A stretch of 64,000 nucleotides of DNA from Ecdyonurus torrentis (GCA_949318235.1 OX439131.1:41013492-41077491), one strand, 5' to 3'. Counted from the stretch's first letter, positions 1 through 12,728 are shown. Made by a program: numbers and translations. Notes: generated by a model from the sequence alone, not told the origin.

Positions 1-670
1 CCTTAAGGTTATTCATATTTATACATATATATATATATATAAAATATATAAAACAGGTAATGGCTTCTATTTTTATGTTTTATTTTTGCAATATTTTTTA
101 TTCTGTTTTTGCTTTTATCTAAGTATTTCCTTGTATTCATATATAAATGATAAAGTGTACTGTACTATATACATAATTATATCTGATGAAATATTGTTAC
201 GTGATATACGAGTATAAAGAGAACAAGAATGTTTTTTACTATAAATTTCAATATCATTAATATTTGTCTCAGTTGAAAACAATAATTAAATTATATATAA
301 CATAAAACTCATAGATTTATAAACGTTAGTTAATTAGTGTAAATAAAATTAAATAAAAACCTATTATAATATTTCAATGCATCGATATATTTATAGACTC
401 TAATTTCCATAAAGTTAACAAAAAGATAAAAAAAATATACTTTTTTATTAATAAATTATAATATACATGAAAGTGTTCTTTAAAGCGTAAAATCGGATAA
501 AAAAAAGTATTATAATTACTCACACAAATAAAATTTGCATCAATATGATGGCGTGGGTTTAACAAACAATGTAGAAAAAAGAGCTTTTTTTTTTTTTTTA
601 ACAATGTGGATATTTTTAAATTTGAAAATAAAGCTAAAATTACGCAATACAGAAAGGAAAAGAGAAAGAA

Positions 671-710
<40 letters not shown>

Positions 711-2400
711 TCACCAAATTGTTCCTTTTTTATGTAGTATTGTTTTATAATAATTATTGAGGACTTGTTTGAATTTGTTTTAATTTTTTTTTTTTTTTTT
801 TTTTTACGTATTCAAGGTTCATATAATAAAGAGGTTGAGCACAGCACAAAACTCGCGCAGTTGATTTTATTTTGTGATGGATGTATGGATGTACTTGATT
901 CTAAGCCAATACGATGCCGTTCACCAGCGTTCACCAGTTACGTCACTGATAAGGTAAATAAAAATACACCCGGTGATATGACGTCTTTGGTGAATTCCTT
1001 TAAGCTGCGCGACCTTGGACAAAACTTTTCCCGGAGCATCTAACCTCTTATATATATGGACCTTGGTACGTATTATGAAAATGTAATATGTTATTATACA
1101 TTCATATTCATAATATACTATAGAGAAATTTAATAATATGACACCATTTCTTAGTTGTTTCGTAGATTTTTGATGACGTTTTTTTATAATAATTGTCATT
1201 TATATTTAAAGTTCAAGCATTTCTTAAACTGATAAAAATGTTCTATTATTTATTACAGTTTTTTTAAAAATCTAATATACAAATGTTTATATTCTTTTTT
1301 AAATTGCTTAATTTTTTAGTTAAGACCACGGTTATTAAATTATTAAGGATGATAATTTTCTTTTAACATCACGCATCAATATGCGTTACCAAATGCAAGA
1401 GCAAAAGTTAAAATGATTATATATTTTTGTGTGTGGAAATTTCAGACAGAATAATTGTACAAAAATCGGATAAATATTGACGTAAAATAATTTAACTATT
1501 TTAAATTGCTAAATAATAATATTTAAAATGTACTTGATATAAGACGAAAAGAAAAAAAAAAGAAGATATTTAAATGAAAAATTTGTAATTCAAATTCAAA
1601 AGTTGTAAGTTCTCTTTTGTACAAAGCGAGGAAAAGAAAATCGTTAATATTGGATCAGACAGGCTTTATGACGTCACAAATATGAAAGAGATAAAAAAAA
1701 AAGAAAAAAAAAAAAATATTAAAAATTATAACATTCAAAGAAAAGTGGTCACATCTGTTCTCGCAGAACTGAAAGTGATAAAACGAAAAGTTCAATACAC
1801 ACATATTAACAATATTATTATTTAAGTTTGTTATCAATACAGCTTCTAGAGTTCAATTTCTCATATTATCATACACGAAATATTATTTTTGTACTTTTGA
1901 CTTTTAAAATAACCTTCATTGTGTAAAAAAAAAGGAAAATGTTATTCATTTACAGCAAATTAAAACAATAACTTACTTGTTAGTCTGAACATTGTGGCAC
2001 ATTGTTGAAACACCATTTTAATGGGTGCTTTATTAAAGGCAATTTTTTGTTTACCAATTTACAATTTTATTCATAAAGAAAACTTCAAAGTTCAGAAATC
2101 ATTAAAAATTTATTTTAAATTTGTAAAAAAATTAAAACTTTTAATAACCATGTTTTGTATATTTTTTTCCTCCAAAGAAGTCATTTAAATTTAGCACGAT
2201 TAATATATTTTTGCGATGAAAGATTATAGATTGACTTTTTTATACTAAATAAATATAAAATATATCGTATATAGAATATTTACGCCTTCATACAATTTAT
2301 TATGGAAAACCACAACTTTTATTATTATTATTTTTTTTAATAAAGTTGAAAATTTTTATGGAACTAGTACATGAAAAAAATGTTCTTGGAAAATTCTAGT
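1..2400. other. AT-rich spacer, no gene
   Basis: No supported gene. The stretch holds a GA microsatellite (674-707), a poly-T run (785-804) and a slightly GC-richer patch at about 830-1,070. A short inverted repeat in that patch (930-994) has arms beginning TTCACCA and sharing an ACGTCA core. The 92-codon frame across the patch has no recognisable domain. Everything else is AT-rich with homopolymer runs. Confidence 0.7.
674..707. repeat. (GA)n microsatellite
   Basis: Uninterrupted GA dinucleotide run of about 34 bp, preceded by a degenerate purine-rich lead-in. Confidence 0.95.
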
Positions 2401-2739
2401 TTAAAGCCATAGACCACATAAAACAACACGTGCTTTTTAATGAATAAACTTGAAATGGGATCTTCAAAACTGATGACAATTTTTACAAGAATGTTAATGT
2501 AGCCCTACGATAGAGCGTGAAAATACTGTTAAGTATGCAATTTGCGTGACTATTTATGTTTCTGACGTCGGAAACCGTCAAAAATTAGAAAAAAATGTTG
2601 TGTGGGTTGCATAAATCGAAATTTTCTGATCACTGCTACGGAGCTACAGTTAGGTTTTGAGACAAACTAAAGTTATATAAGTCCCATCAAGTGTTTTGTG
2701 ATATAAATGCTTATGTTTTCTTCTGGTCTATTCCTTTAA
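2401..2739 (+). mobile_element. Family C TTAA-flanked MITE, copy 1
   Basis: A 339-bp element that begins TTAAAGCCATAGACCACAT and ends GGTCTATTCCTTTAA. The ends form an imperfect terminal inverted repeat of about 16 bp and both carry TTAA. Three more copies occur in this window (25,370-25,700; 29,959-30,261; 62,480-62,947). All share blocks such as GGGATCTTCAAAACTGATGA and TTTTGAGACAAACTA. It has no coding capacity. TTAA ends are typical of piggyBac-type elements, so a piggyBac-mobilised MITE is inferred. Confidence 0.85.
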
Positions 2740-3177
2740 GTCTTGTTGTGTGTAAACTATTAATATTATTTATACATTTGATTGCATGCTATTTCTTCTT
2801 AAAGCCGTGTAATTTACATGCAATTGGATTTATTGCATAGAACCCATATTAAGGACCCTTTTTACAGGTCATTACAGTTAACTATATTCTCCACACACCT
2901 ATTTTCTTTTCTACTTTTATAGTTTCAAGCAATTCAGTTCTCAAAATCTAATAAATGTACAAAACAAATCATGTATAATCATAATATGTCACTTCTTTTT
3001 TAAATTAAAAATTTATTCACTCTATTATCTTTCAAATTTTTATTTATTTAAGTTAAGGGGTTAAAAGATAATAATAATAATAAACTTTAAAAAAAGAAAT
3101 TTAGCTAACAAATAATATCACCACTCTATTCACTATAAACAAGCATAATGCCAAGAAGACTATAATGTAAAAATTTC

Positions 3178-3180
<3 letters not shown>

Positions 3181-3266
<86 letters not shown>
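3181..3266. repeat. (TA)n microsatellite
   Basis: About 86 bp of uninterrupted TA. It is followed by a broken TA run to about 3,287. Confidence 0.95.
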
Positions 3267-3271
<5 letters not shown>

Positions 3272-5503
3272 ATATATATATATATATGTTTACTTTTTTT
3301 TATTATATGTATGTATATATAAATATATATATTTTTTATGACGTCCTCTTTTCTCTCATACATAGAAGATGAATGATGGTATACAGAAAAAGACAGACTT
3401 TTGCTTCAAGTGGATAAGATTGCATGCATATCACAAGCTACCATATTTTCTGTGGTATATCTTGCTTGTTGTATATACCATACATTAACCCTATAGGGAG
3501 TATACAAAAAAAAAATCATACAAAAAAACAACAACAACATGTAAAATCCTAGCACCCTCCCTTTCTTTCCTTTTTTTTCCCCTCATATAAGTAACATAAG
3601 CATACAAGCAATGCAAAAGGTTTATATATACACAATAGTAATCAAGCAGAGTGCTTTGTTTTGTAATTAAACCCTATACAGGCAGCAAAGATATATAATA
3701 TTATGTATTGTATATGTATACATATGTATGTATAAAAAAATAATACTAACATCAGCACGTTCGAGTCTTGTACTATAGTATAATGTTTACGGAGGGCTGA
3801 AAAAAAAAAGTATGGTCTAAAAAAAATCATTGTGTTTAACATCAGCTCTACAGGAGGTAGATTACAAGAATTGTTTTATTATATTTTTTTATAGTAAATC
3901 TTATTTTATGATAGTATAAATTTAAATATTTTTTTTAACCTAAAATTTTTATATTTTATTATTTTAAATTTACACATATACGTGTGTTATCTTTTTTATT
4001 TATTTATATTTATTATGTATGAAAATCACTGTTGTGATAATTTTTTGAATTTTACTTTTTAAATATATATATTTTTTTTTTGAAAGATTTTAAGATTTTT
4101 TTTTTATATACAGTAGTTTAGAATTGTTTGAAAATTAAAAGAATTTATATGTCATATAAGAAAAAGTATTAAAAAAATTTAATTAACATTTTATTTGTTT
4201 TATAGTTAAATGTGACTGTTTGTGGGTTCAGTACAATGTTGTGCCAAGATTTTAAAACACTAGAGTATTAAGTTTTAGTTTAATTTAAAAAAAAATTCAA
4301 AAGAAGTGTCTTGGTTTACAACTATACCATGAGTAGTTTTGAGAGTAAAAAAAAAAAAACAAAAAAACAAAAAAAAAACACTCAAGTATCAGTTATAAAA
4401 TAAAATGTTACTATAAGTAAAATGAAAATAATATTCCTTTTTTTTCCCCGTTTAGGGACATTAGCATTTAAGTCTAGTTAGATTATTACTAGTTCATTCT
4501 TATTTATAATTTTCAAGGAAGAGATTATAGCATGGAATATTTATTTTTAAATTTCTTTAACTTTTACGTAATGAAGTTTTTTCTTAAATAGTTTAAAGCA
4601 AAATTGTCACATTATATCCAATTTGATAACAGGATAATGGATTAGGATATATGGTGTGAGTCAATGTTTAGAGCTCATCATCATATATGTATGGATAATA
4701 AACTTAACATCTTATTATTAGTTCTATACGCCTTACATATAATGCCTGATGCCTGTAGTACTAAAATTTACAAGAAATATTTCTATAGTTTACTATTATA
4801 GATTATTGTATGAACTAAAGCTTCCTTTTTCGTAAGTCAAAATATTTTAGTCTATTTAAAACTATAAAGTTGTCAAATTTTACCAAAAGTACCCCCCTTT
4901 TCAAGATATTTTAATAATTTTGAAAGAACAGTTAACTAATTATTGCTAATCAATCAATTTTTATAATTTGTAAGAATTTTTTCAACTTAAAGTTTTAATT
5001 TTTATGTACTGTATAGCTACATATCAATTGAATAAAAAAGTACAGTAATTGTTTAAAATGTTGATAAATTGCAGATAAGTAAACGGTATTTTTTTTTTAT
5101 TATGCGATAAAGTTTATAAATGAAAATGTTATTTAGCACTCATCTGTGCAATTTTCTAGCGTGCATTTTTTTCATTCTATGTTAATCAGTTTTGACGGAT
5201 ACAATGTAATATGTATACAATGAAACAAATATTTGCAAAAAAAGAAATTCTAAACTATTATTTAAATCATAAGAAAATTGCAAAAAAAAAAAAAAAAGTT
5301 CAATATAGATGGAACGTTAAATTTTTGTGTCAATTATTTTTATAATACCTGAAAATATATTAACAATTCAGTACATCCGGTATATAAAGCCTTTATGTAA
5401 ATTTAATATAAAATTGGTGTTTAAAAATGATTTTTAATTGAATTTTCAATAACAGAATTTTAAGTAATTAATTAAAAGAAGTAAATAAACTATAATTTAA
5501 AGA

Positions 5504-5506
<3 letters not shown>

Positions 5507-5548
<42 letters not shown>
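5507..5548. repeat. (GA)n microsatellite
   Basis: Roughly 42 bp of GA repeat in AT-rich DNA. Confidence 0.95.
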
Positions 5549-5550
<2 letters not shown>

Positions 5551-5965
5551 ATAGAGGCATGTAGGATCTGCTTCTGCTTGAGTTCTACCATTAACTTAGG
5601 TTCTTTGAGTTAAATAATAAATTAACTAAATGAACTTTAATTTTATTTACTCAAACATCGTGGCTAAGAATAATCTTGTATATTCACGACTGACTTTATC
5701 CTGATTTGGCGAGTTATACCGTGTTTTTGAGCTACAGAAATACATTGAGTTAGATGAGAAAATTAAAAAAAAAATGAATTTCACTGTTTCTTTTTGAGGT
5801 CAAAATTATGAAATTTCAAATTTAAAGTCATGATGATACCTTATTACCTATGCTTAAAACTAATTTAAAATTTTTTTTATCAGTTAATTTCAAAATGACG
5901 ATTGCTTACATTTGAACAAGATGTTATGTGTTTATTTTACACTTCCAGCTTCCTTCCATCTGGTT

Positions 5966-6112
5966 CAGTCTTTTTACTAAAAAAATTATTTCTATTGGCA
6001 TAATATGGTACAAATTAGTATTTAAATGGAGTTTTGCGTCAAATGAAATCTCCATCTGATTGCATTGTATTGCCTTAAGTCAATAGAAATAAATTTTTTA
6101 ATAAAAAGACTG
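5966..6112. mobile_element. Short palindromic MITE-like element
   Basis: The arms at about 5,966-6,005 and 6,070-6,112 are inverted copies. Both begin CAGTCTTTTTA and continue into TTATTTCTATTG, with a few mismatches. Total length is about 147 bp with no coding capacity. No clear target duplication is visible, so the transposon superfamily is unknown. Confidence 0.6.
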
Positions 6113-7933
6113 TACATTTGCGCTGTTCTAGAGGCTAAAGTTACGATTTAAAGTAACCTGAGAAAACACACCTTACTGCGAGTGACAGAGTAAAACAGAG
6201 AGAGAAAGCCTCATGCGGTCTCTTATGTGTGCGTTTATAACACTAAAACAATTCCTAGTTTTTTTTTTTTTTTTTTTTGCTAACGTTAACTGAAAAGTCT
6301 TTCAACATTTTGTTCTTTTATTAGCTTTGCAGATAGATAATAAAAATGTTCAAGGTTTTGGAAACATTTAAGTCTAGAAATATATATCGTGGATTACCCA
6401 TGCTTAAAAATTAATAAATATCTTAAAAATATTCACTATGTAATATATATTTATGGCTAGTATCATTAAATTAAACATAAAATTAAAACAAAACAATTAT
6501 CTACACTGTAATGAAAAATTAAATTCAATGAGTGAATAAGAAATAGCTTAATAATTAAATCTATATACATTAGTATTTAGTATATAAGAAATTTCATTCA
6601 TTCCATTTCAATTGGTTTTTATTTTACACAAAAGCCATAGAGACTGGATGTTATAGACTTTTTTTTTTGTAAATAATAGGAAAATAATGTAGAGCTCGGA
6701 TACCAAGTGGTCGGAACAAACATTGGCACATACAACAGCTTTTTTTGATAGCTTTAAGCTTTAACTTCCAAACCCACAAGACAAAACGCGTAAAAAAAAA
6801 AACGTCTTTCTTCCCAATATTACTTTCCTCTTCTTCTTCTTTTTTTTTATTATTTGCCTCATATTATACTCACAAAATATCTGTTTTAATATTGAATTAC
6901 AAACAAAGAAACTGAAAAAAAGGTGATAATTATAATCAATACGTTTTGAAAAAAAACACACGTACACAAAAACAATTAAAACATTATTTTCACATTACAA
7001 AGTTTTCCCTACTTTAATTATTTTATATTTTCCATAGAAATTTTCATATCTTTTTTGTTTAATAAATGAGGAAAATTGTGTGGTTTTATTCGTTAGGTTC
7101 TTCCAACAAAAGATTTAATAGCAGAATTGTAATTTATTTTATATTCATTTCAGTTCACTTCATGTCACATCTGATAAATAATTTATGTTATATGAATTCG
7201 CATAAAATTTTTTTTTTTTATTCTGGAAGTACTGAACATTAAATATTCATTTTAATGGAAGATATATTTGTGTATATTTGAAAATAAAAATAGTACGTTA
7301 TTGATTTTCAAAGTATAATAATGTAATTATTACATAAAACTTTAACAGATATTTATATACAAAACATACATGACATTTTTTTTAAGTTGTTTCAATAATA
7401 AATAAAAAATGGGTCAAAAGTTTAAAAAATTAAATGGAGTGTGATTAATATTCTCAATGATTTTTATTTTAATTCAAAGATTTTTTTTATATATATAAAT
7501 AAAATGAATAAATTTTAAAGTAAAGCATTCTTGTTCTTCCGATCATTAAATTTAATGGCCCCACAACAATTTTTTTTACAACAAGCTTTCTCCGAGGCGA
7601 TTTTTTCTTATTATATTATTCAAACTTAAAAAAAAAGTTTATTTGGCAAAACATTTCTTATGTACTATAAATTTATTTTTTTATACTATTTATTATAGCT
7701 TTTTTTTAAATGAAATATTCTTCTATTATAAGAATTTATATTTAATTACATAATTAAAACTTAAAAAATAATAATCAGCTTTAAAGTGTAGGGAAACTTT
7801 GACGTGTTTTTCTATAATAATGCAAAAAAAAAAAAAAAAAAAAAAAAGTTTTTTAAGTATATTTCGAGTATTACAGTATGCTCAAAAAAATATTATATTT
7901 AAATGCTCTCTCTCTCTCTCTCTCTAGTATATT
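6113..7933. other. AT-rich spacer, no gene
   Basis: No gene or recognisable element. There are poly-T and poly-A runs (for example 7,825-7,847) and a short TC tract (7,906-7,925) at the edge of the transposon nest that follows. Confidence 0.7.
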
Positions 7934-8150
7934 ATGTCCCTTACATGTCTTCTTACTGCCGGCTCGCTCTTTAGACACGCGTCAAATTTCCTTCTCTAGA
8001 GGAAACATTTGCGATACGTTTGGTGTCTATTTGAACTATTAGAACTATAGCTATTCTTATCCAACTGATAATTCTGACTGAAGGTCAAAAATAATATAAT
8101 GCATGACGTAAATACTCAGAATGCGTGCGCTCAGGTATATAACAATTGGC

Positions 8151-8514
8151 TAATAAAGGAACAAGTGTTTTGAGGCCGACTATAAGCAATTTCGCTCACA
8201 TCCGCTTCCGTTTTGACGTGCTGCGCATGCGTAGTGACCGCTTATGTTTACTCGAAATGCAGAAAAGGAAGTGCTGGAAGAGGAAACCACGTGACGGTAA
8301 AAGTGGGAGAAAAGTTCAGTTTTCCGCGGAGCCATCGTGATGCCAGCAGCAAGCTAGGCCTGAGCTACCTCCCACTTTTACCGTCACGTGGTTTCCTTTT
8401 CCGGCACTTCTTTTTCCGCATTTTGAGTAAACATAAGCGGTCAGTAAGTAGAAACGGAAGCGGATGTGACTGAAATCGCTTAAAGTCGGCCTCAAAACAG
8501 TTGTTCCTTTATTA
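8151..8514. mobile_element. Family A composite palindromic MITE (full length)
   Basis: A 364-bp element, nearly all of it inverted repeat. The outer terminal repeat TAATAAAGGAACAA leads into a TTTTGAGGCCGACT block and a CATCCGCTTCCGTTT block on both sides. Inside it is a second hairpin (8,235-8,443) with arms containing GTGACGGTAAAAGTGGGAG and a GC-rich centre. The inner hairpin occurs alone at 50,877-51,062. The outer part occurs alone at 59,543-59,699 and 61,026-61,182. Short frames in the arms are not genes. Confidence 0.85.
8235..8443. repeat. Inner hairpin module of Family A
   Basis: The arms at 8,235-8,310 and 8,369-8,443 are inverted copies running from TGACCGCTTATGTTTACTC to GTAAAAGTGGGAG, and each includes the E-box-like palindrome CACGTG. 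In the short copies elsewhere this module is missing between two AGT triplets, as expected for a deletion between 3-bp repeats or for an insertion with a 3-bp target duplication. Confidence 0.8.
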
Positions 8515-8588
8515 TTCATTAAGATCTCGAACCTTGTGAAGCAGTATTAGTAATAGTACGCGGTGGCTGATAATTACGGCACAAAGGA

Positions 8589-8702
8589 CCGTAAGCTGCA
8601 ACATCTAGTTAAACCTTAGTTTTTATTCTTAGTTAATTGTTGCAACAATAAAAATAACAACTTAACTACAGTTTAACTAGTTAGTTAGCATTTCAACTTA
8701 CG
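8589..8702. mobile_element. Small palindromic MITE-like element
   Basis: The sequence starts CCGTAAGCTGCAAC and ends in the near-complement of it, with CTAGTTAAAC mirrored as GTTTAACTAG inside. Length is about 114 bp. It lies in the outer element at 7,934-8,770, just right of the Family A copy. Superfamily unknown. Confidence 0.55.
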
Positions 8703-9307
8703 GGTGTAACAGAGTGTAAAAGCTTGATTCAGGCTTGACTACAGGAAGTCGGAAGACATGTAAGGGACATTGTAAATAAATACAATTTTCATACAATAAT
8801 TAATATAATATATTTTAATACAATTTATTATTGAAACTGTACCATAGTTATCAAAGCAGATTAAATATAAAAAGTTATAAAAATATGACAAAACCGTTAA
8901 ACAAAAAGTATCTAAAATCAGATCCTCCTATATGCGTAACATTATAATGATTTATATTTAACATGGCTTCTTATTTTCCAATAAATACAAAGGTTACAGA
9001 GCATTTACGTAAGCTGAGCTATAGTTAAATGTTCTATATAACCCTCGCTCTACAGCGATACGGTTTCTTTGGCCCTCGGTCAAAAAAACACACGATGTAA
9101 TAGAGTACTTTTTAGAGATAAATTGATCTACGAAGTCTTTCTTTTCTTTTCTTCTTTTTTTTTTTAAGCAGAGCTAGCAGTATTTTTAGCACGAAAGGTA
9201 TTACTTTTTTTTATTCTAGGTTTTTCTAATCAACTAGCTGCAGCTCTAAATACAAGAAAAAAATTACAACTTATGAGTTTGGATAAGGACTTTCAATGCA
9301 ATAACGT

Positions 9308-9447
9308 CCTGTAAATTGCAATGAGGCAACCAATATACAACGTCAATATAATGTATGTGAGACACATGTTTATTATAATACGTATTACCTGTATTAGGTA
9401 TCATTATAGTATAACAATACCTGTTTAAGTCTACTGCAATTTACAGG
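9308..9447. mobile_element. Candidate small inverted-repeat element
   Basis: Terminal inverted repeats CCTGTAAATTGCA are found at 9,308-9,320 and, inverted, at about 9,435-9,447. They enclose 140 bp of AT-rich DNA. There is no visible target duplication and no second copy in the window. Confidence 0.45.
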
Positions 9448-11434
9448 CTTTACTTTACTGCCATTAGAAGTTATTTATAAATCCACTGAACTACACAATT
9501 TAATAAACACACACACATACATAACTCCTTTCCCCACAATATATTTATATTATTATACTTTTGAACTTTTTCCACATTTTATTTAATATCTTCTATTGTC
9601 ATTGTATCGATAATCTATTGATTTTTTTTTTAGAATATTTTACGACAATCCGATATTTGTCATGATAGCAATAAAAAGATTTATAAATTTATATATATTT
9701 TTTTGGTTTGTACCATAGAGAGAGAGAGAGAGAGAGAGAGTAAATAATGTTTCAAACTCATGATAAATGTTATAGTATACATACTGTATACTGGACAAAT
9801 GGGTATAACTATCGTTAACAGATCGATTGCTTTTGTGTGCGTAATATAAACTGGCGGCACAAAAGTCACTAAAGTTGCCAAAAATTTTCTTTTGTATTAG
9901 TCTAACTTGAATCTCACTCTAAATTTCTTCAAGCGTATATTATATGAGGAAACAAAGAAAATAGTCTTAAAATAATAATAATAATACTAAAAAACTTCAA
10001 AATTTATTTAACACATAGCACTTAAAACAAAAGAAAAATAAAGACTTTTTTTATTCTTTAGCTATATAGTAGTAAATTAAAAAACACTATGAAGCTGATA
10101 ATACTTTATAGTTTTTTTCTTCTTCAAGATTTAAGTGTCAAAATATATTCTTATTACTTTTAAACGAAATCTAAATTAGTATAATTTCACATAAGTATTT
10201 AGTGACGAGGTTCGAAATTTTTTTACTATCCTTTGTTTTAAATTATGCACAATACCACCTAAAACGAATTACGAGATCTTTTTATTTTGTCCTGATTATA
10301 AACGAACAAGTATTACGAAAGTGATAAGTAATTATAATATTTGATTTAAAAATTATTGTATTTGATTATATTATTGAAAATGATTCATTGCTTTAGTGAA
10401 CTTGAAGGTTGATTAGAAATATAAAAATAATATGAGCTCATTATACATAATATATAATATGAACTTAAAGAATATTTTATACTGCTTATGATAGTAATGA
10501 TATATTGTTATACACATGATAAAAAATATATATTTCAGATCTTTTCATCTCAAGTTTTTAATCTCACACAATACATTGGTATATGAATTCATTTTTCATT
10601 ATCAAAGCAGTCATTTGCATCATATATGCTAGCATATTATATATATATATATATCAAAAAGTAATTAAAATCTTTAATATGAAAAAAGGTAAAGAGTCCT
10701 TTTCATGAAAGTTTTACCAGAAATAAATTATTATAATTTTCTTGTTGAAATATAAGTAAATTAATTATAATTGAACACTTAAAGGAAGTAGGTCACTTGC
10801 AAATCCTTGTTATCTCTCGATTATCACGTTAATTATTATCATTATTTTAAAACAATATGTTGTGAGCTTGTGGAATTTAAAAGTTAAAGTTTTCACAGTA
10901 GAGTTAAACAAAGTTCACTCATTGTTCAAACTATAAAAACTATGTGCAGATTTAAATATTTTTTTTTTGCATTATCAGGGTTGACCATAACAATGTATTT
11001 AACAAAATATATTCGTAATATGTTAAGTTTTTTTTAATGATAATCTGCTCATGTATATTGTATACGAGCAAAAGAAAATGTTGGAAGTTACTATTACTTT
11101 TTTAATTAAATAGAAAATGTATAAATTCATATTACTAAAAACATGAATGCAATAGGATTTTTTTTTGTCTGAAAAGATTTACTCACAAAGAAATACCTAA
11201 ATTAAAATTAGAATTGTTTTTAGTAAAATGAAAATGTTAAACAAAAATGTTTGTTGATCTTTGAAACGCTGCAGGTTACTTTAAAATGCGTATTTTTTTT
11301 TTGAGAGATAAAACTTCAGCTGCATAGAAAACGACTGATGAATACTTCTTTACTTCCACGTGATCCTCTCTCTCTCTCTCTCTCTCTCTTGCTTGCTCTT
11401 CGTTATGCTAACTTGAGCGACTAATTGCAGTTCC

Positions 11435-11437
<3 letters not shown>

Positions 11438-11487
<50 letters not shown>
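11438..11487. repeat. (CT)n microsatellite
   Basis: About 50 bp of CT repeat. A shorter CT run lies just upstream at 11,367-11,389. Confidence 0.95.
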
Positions 11488-11489
<2 letters not shown>

Positions 11490-12412
11490 ACCTCTTTCTC
11501 TCTCATCTTAACTCCACAAAAATTCCTCTTTCATTTTTTTTTCTTCGCCCAAGACCTCTACAAAGCAACTTAATTTTCATGCCCGTCCGCGCTAAGTGGA
11601 AATTGTGAACTAACCGCTTTCAAAGAAAAAATAATAATAATAATAATAAAGAAAAGAGAAAAATGATGTGAAGAAAGGTTTAAGGGAAAAATCTTTGGAC
11701 TTTTTCTTATCGTTCTTTACAAAATATATATATATATATATTTTTTTAATTTATTTAATTGCATCAAGATTATCATAAAGTAAAATCAAGTTTAAACAAG
11801 AAAGAATATGAATCTGACGTAAACAAATTAAATTTGTATAAATATATACTTTTTTTATTAATTCGTAGTATATGTTTATAATAAATTTACTTTAGTTGCA
11901 TCTCTTTTATCTACTTTTAATTGTTTTGCAATCAGATATTTAGTTTCTTCCCTAAATATCTTTCAATTAAAAAAAAATCCCAAGACAGATTAAGCAGTTT
12001 TTTCTCCTATATTAGGTGCAGTTGATAGAAATTAAAAAAAAATATATATAGTCATATAATAATTATAATAATAATAATTAAAGGATTTTATTGGGCAAAA
12101 TCAGGCGTACAACCTCCCAATTTAACCCAACTGTTTTACAGTACAGTCAGTTACATAAACAGTTAACTTTTTAGTATAAATTATATCAAAGTAAGCATGA
12201 AAATAATATTCATTTCAGATAACATAGATGGTGTCTCGTTGAAAATATAACAAATTAATTTGATAGCATGTTCCTTGTAAATTGAGAAAGAACATTTTTA
12301 CCGGTACACCATCGATATATTAACTTACAGTTAATAAATTGATATATTATATTTAGTGGTCATCACGTGATACGTTTGTATTTTGATTATTTTAGTCACT
12401 AAATTGTAACAG

Positions 12413-12728
12413 TTAAAGGCGTAGAACACCTTGAACAAAAAAGTTGTGTAATATCCTAACAAAACTGAAAATCAACGTTGATTTGGCGAAAGTCATTGAG
12501 TTCTAATTTATTTTCCATTCACAAAATGCCACTGGCGGTCACTGACGTCACAGCTCGCCCGGTTTACGCGCGCGTAAAACAAGCAAGCTGTGACGTCAGT
12601 GACCGCCAGTAGCATTTTGTGAATTGAAAATAAATTAAAAATCAATGACTTTCGCCAAATCAACGTTGATTTTCAGGTTTGTTAGGATATTACACAACTT
12701 TTTTGTTCAAGGTGTTCTACGCCTTTAA
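12413..12728. mobile_element. Family B TTAA-flanked palindromic MITE, copy 1
   Basis: A 316-bp element bounded by TTAA on both sides. Long inverted arms of about 150 bp begin TTAAAGGCGTAGAACACCTT, and the right end is the exact mirror (AAGGTGTTCTACGCCTTTAA). The arms contain GACGTCA motifs and a GC-rich centre around ACGCGCGCGT. A second copy lies at 45,397-45,698. It has no coding capacity. A piggyBac-like origin is inferred from the TTAA ends and from the empty-site comparison possible at copy 2. Confidence 0.9.

Larger units (their letters stand above)
2740..5965. other. AT-rich spacer, no gene
   Basis: No gene seen. It contains a long TA microsatellite (3,181-3,266), poly-A runs near 4,350 and 5,282-5,298, and a GA microsatellite (5,507-5,548). 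The remaining sequence is AT-rich with scattered stops in all frames. Confidence 0.7.
7934..8770. mobile_element. Outer element of a nested transposon cluster, 19-bp TIRs
   Basis: The ends at 7,934-7,952 and 8,752-8,770 are perfect 19-bp inverted repeats reading ATGTCCCTTACATGTCTTC from each end. They enclose about 800 bp that contains the composite MITE at 8,151-8,514 and a small palindrome at 8,589-8,702. No transposase frame is present. No target duplication is obvious next to the ends, so the superfamily is not assigned. A chance 19-bp inverted match at this spacing is unlikely. Confidence 0.65.
8771..12412. other. AT-rich spacer, no gene
   Basis: No supported gene. The stretch holds a small palindromic element (9,308-9,447), a GA tract (9,717-9,740), two CT tracts (11,367-11,389 and 11,438-11,487) and short AAT triplet runs (about 11,629-11,650 and 12,058-12,080). 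The rest is AT-rich. Confidence 0.7.

Noticed and set aside
8146..8519. Overlapping 64-86 codon frames on both strands
   Set aside because: All lie in the palindromic MITE, and the similarity between plus and minus frames follows from the inverted repeat.
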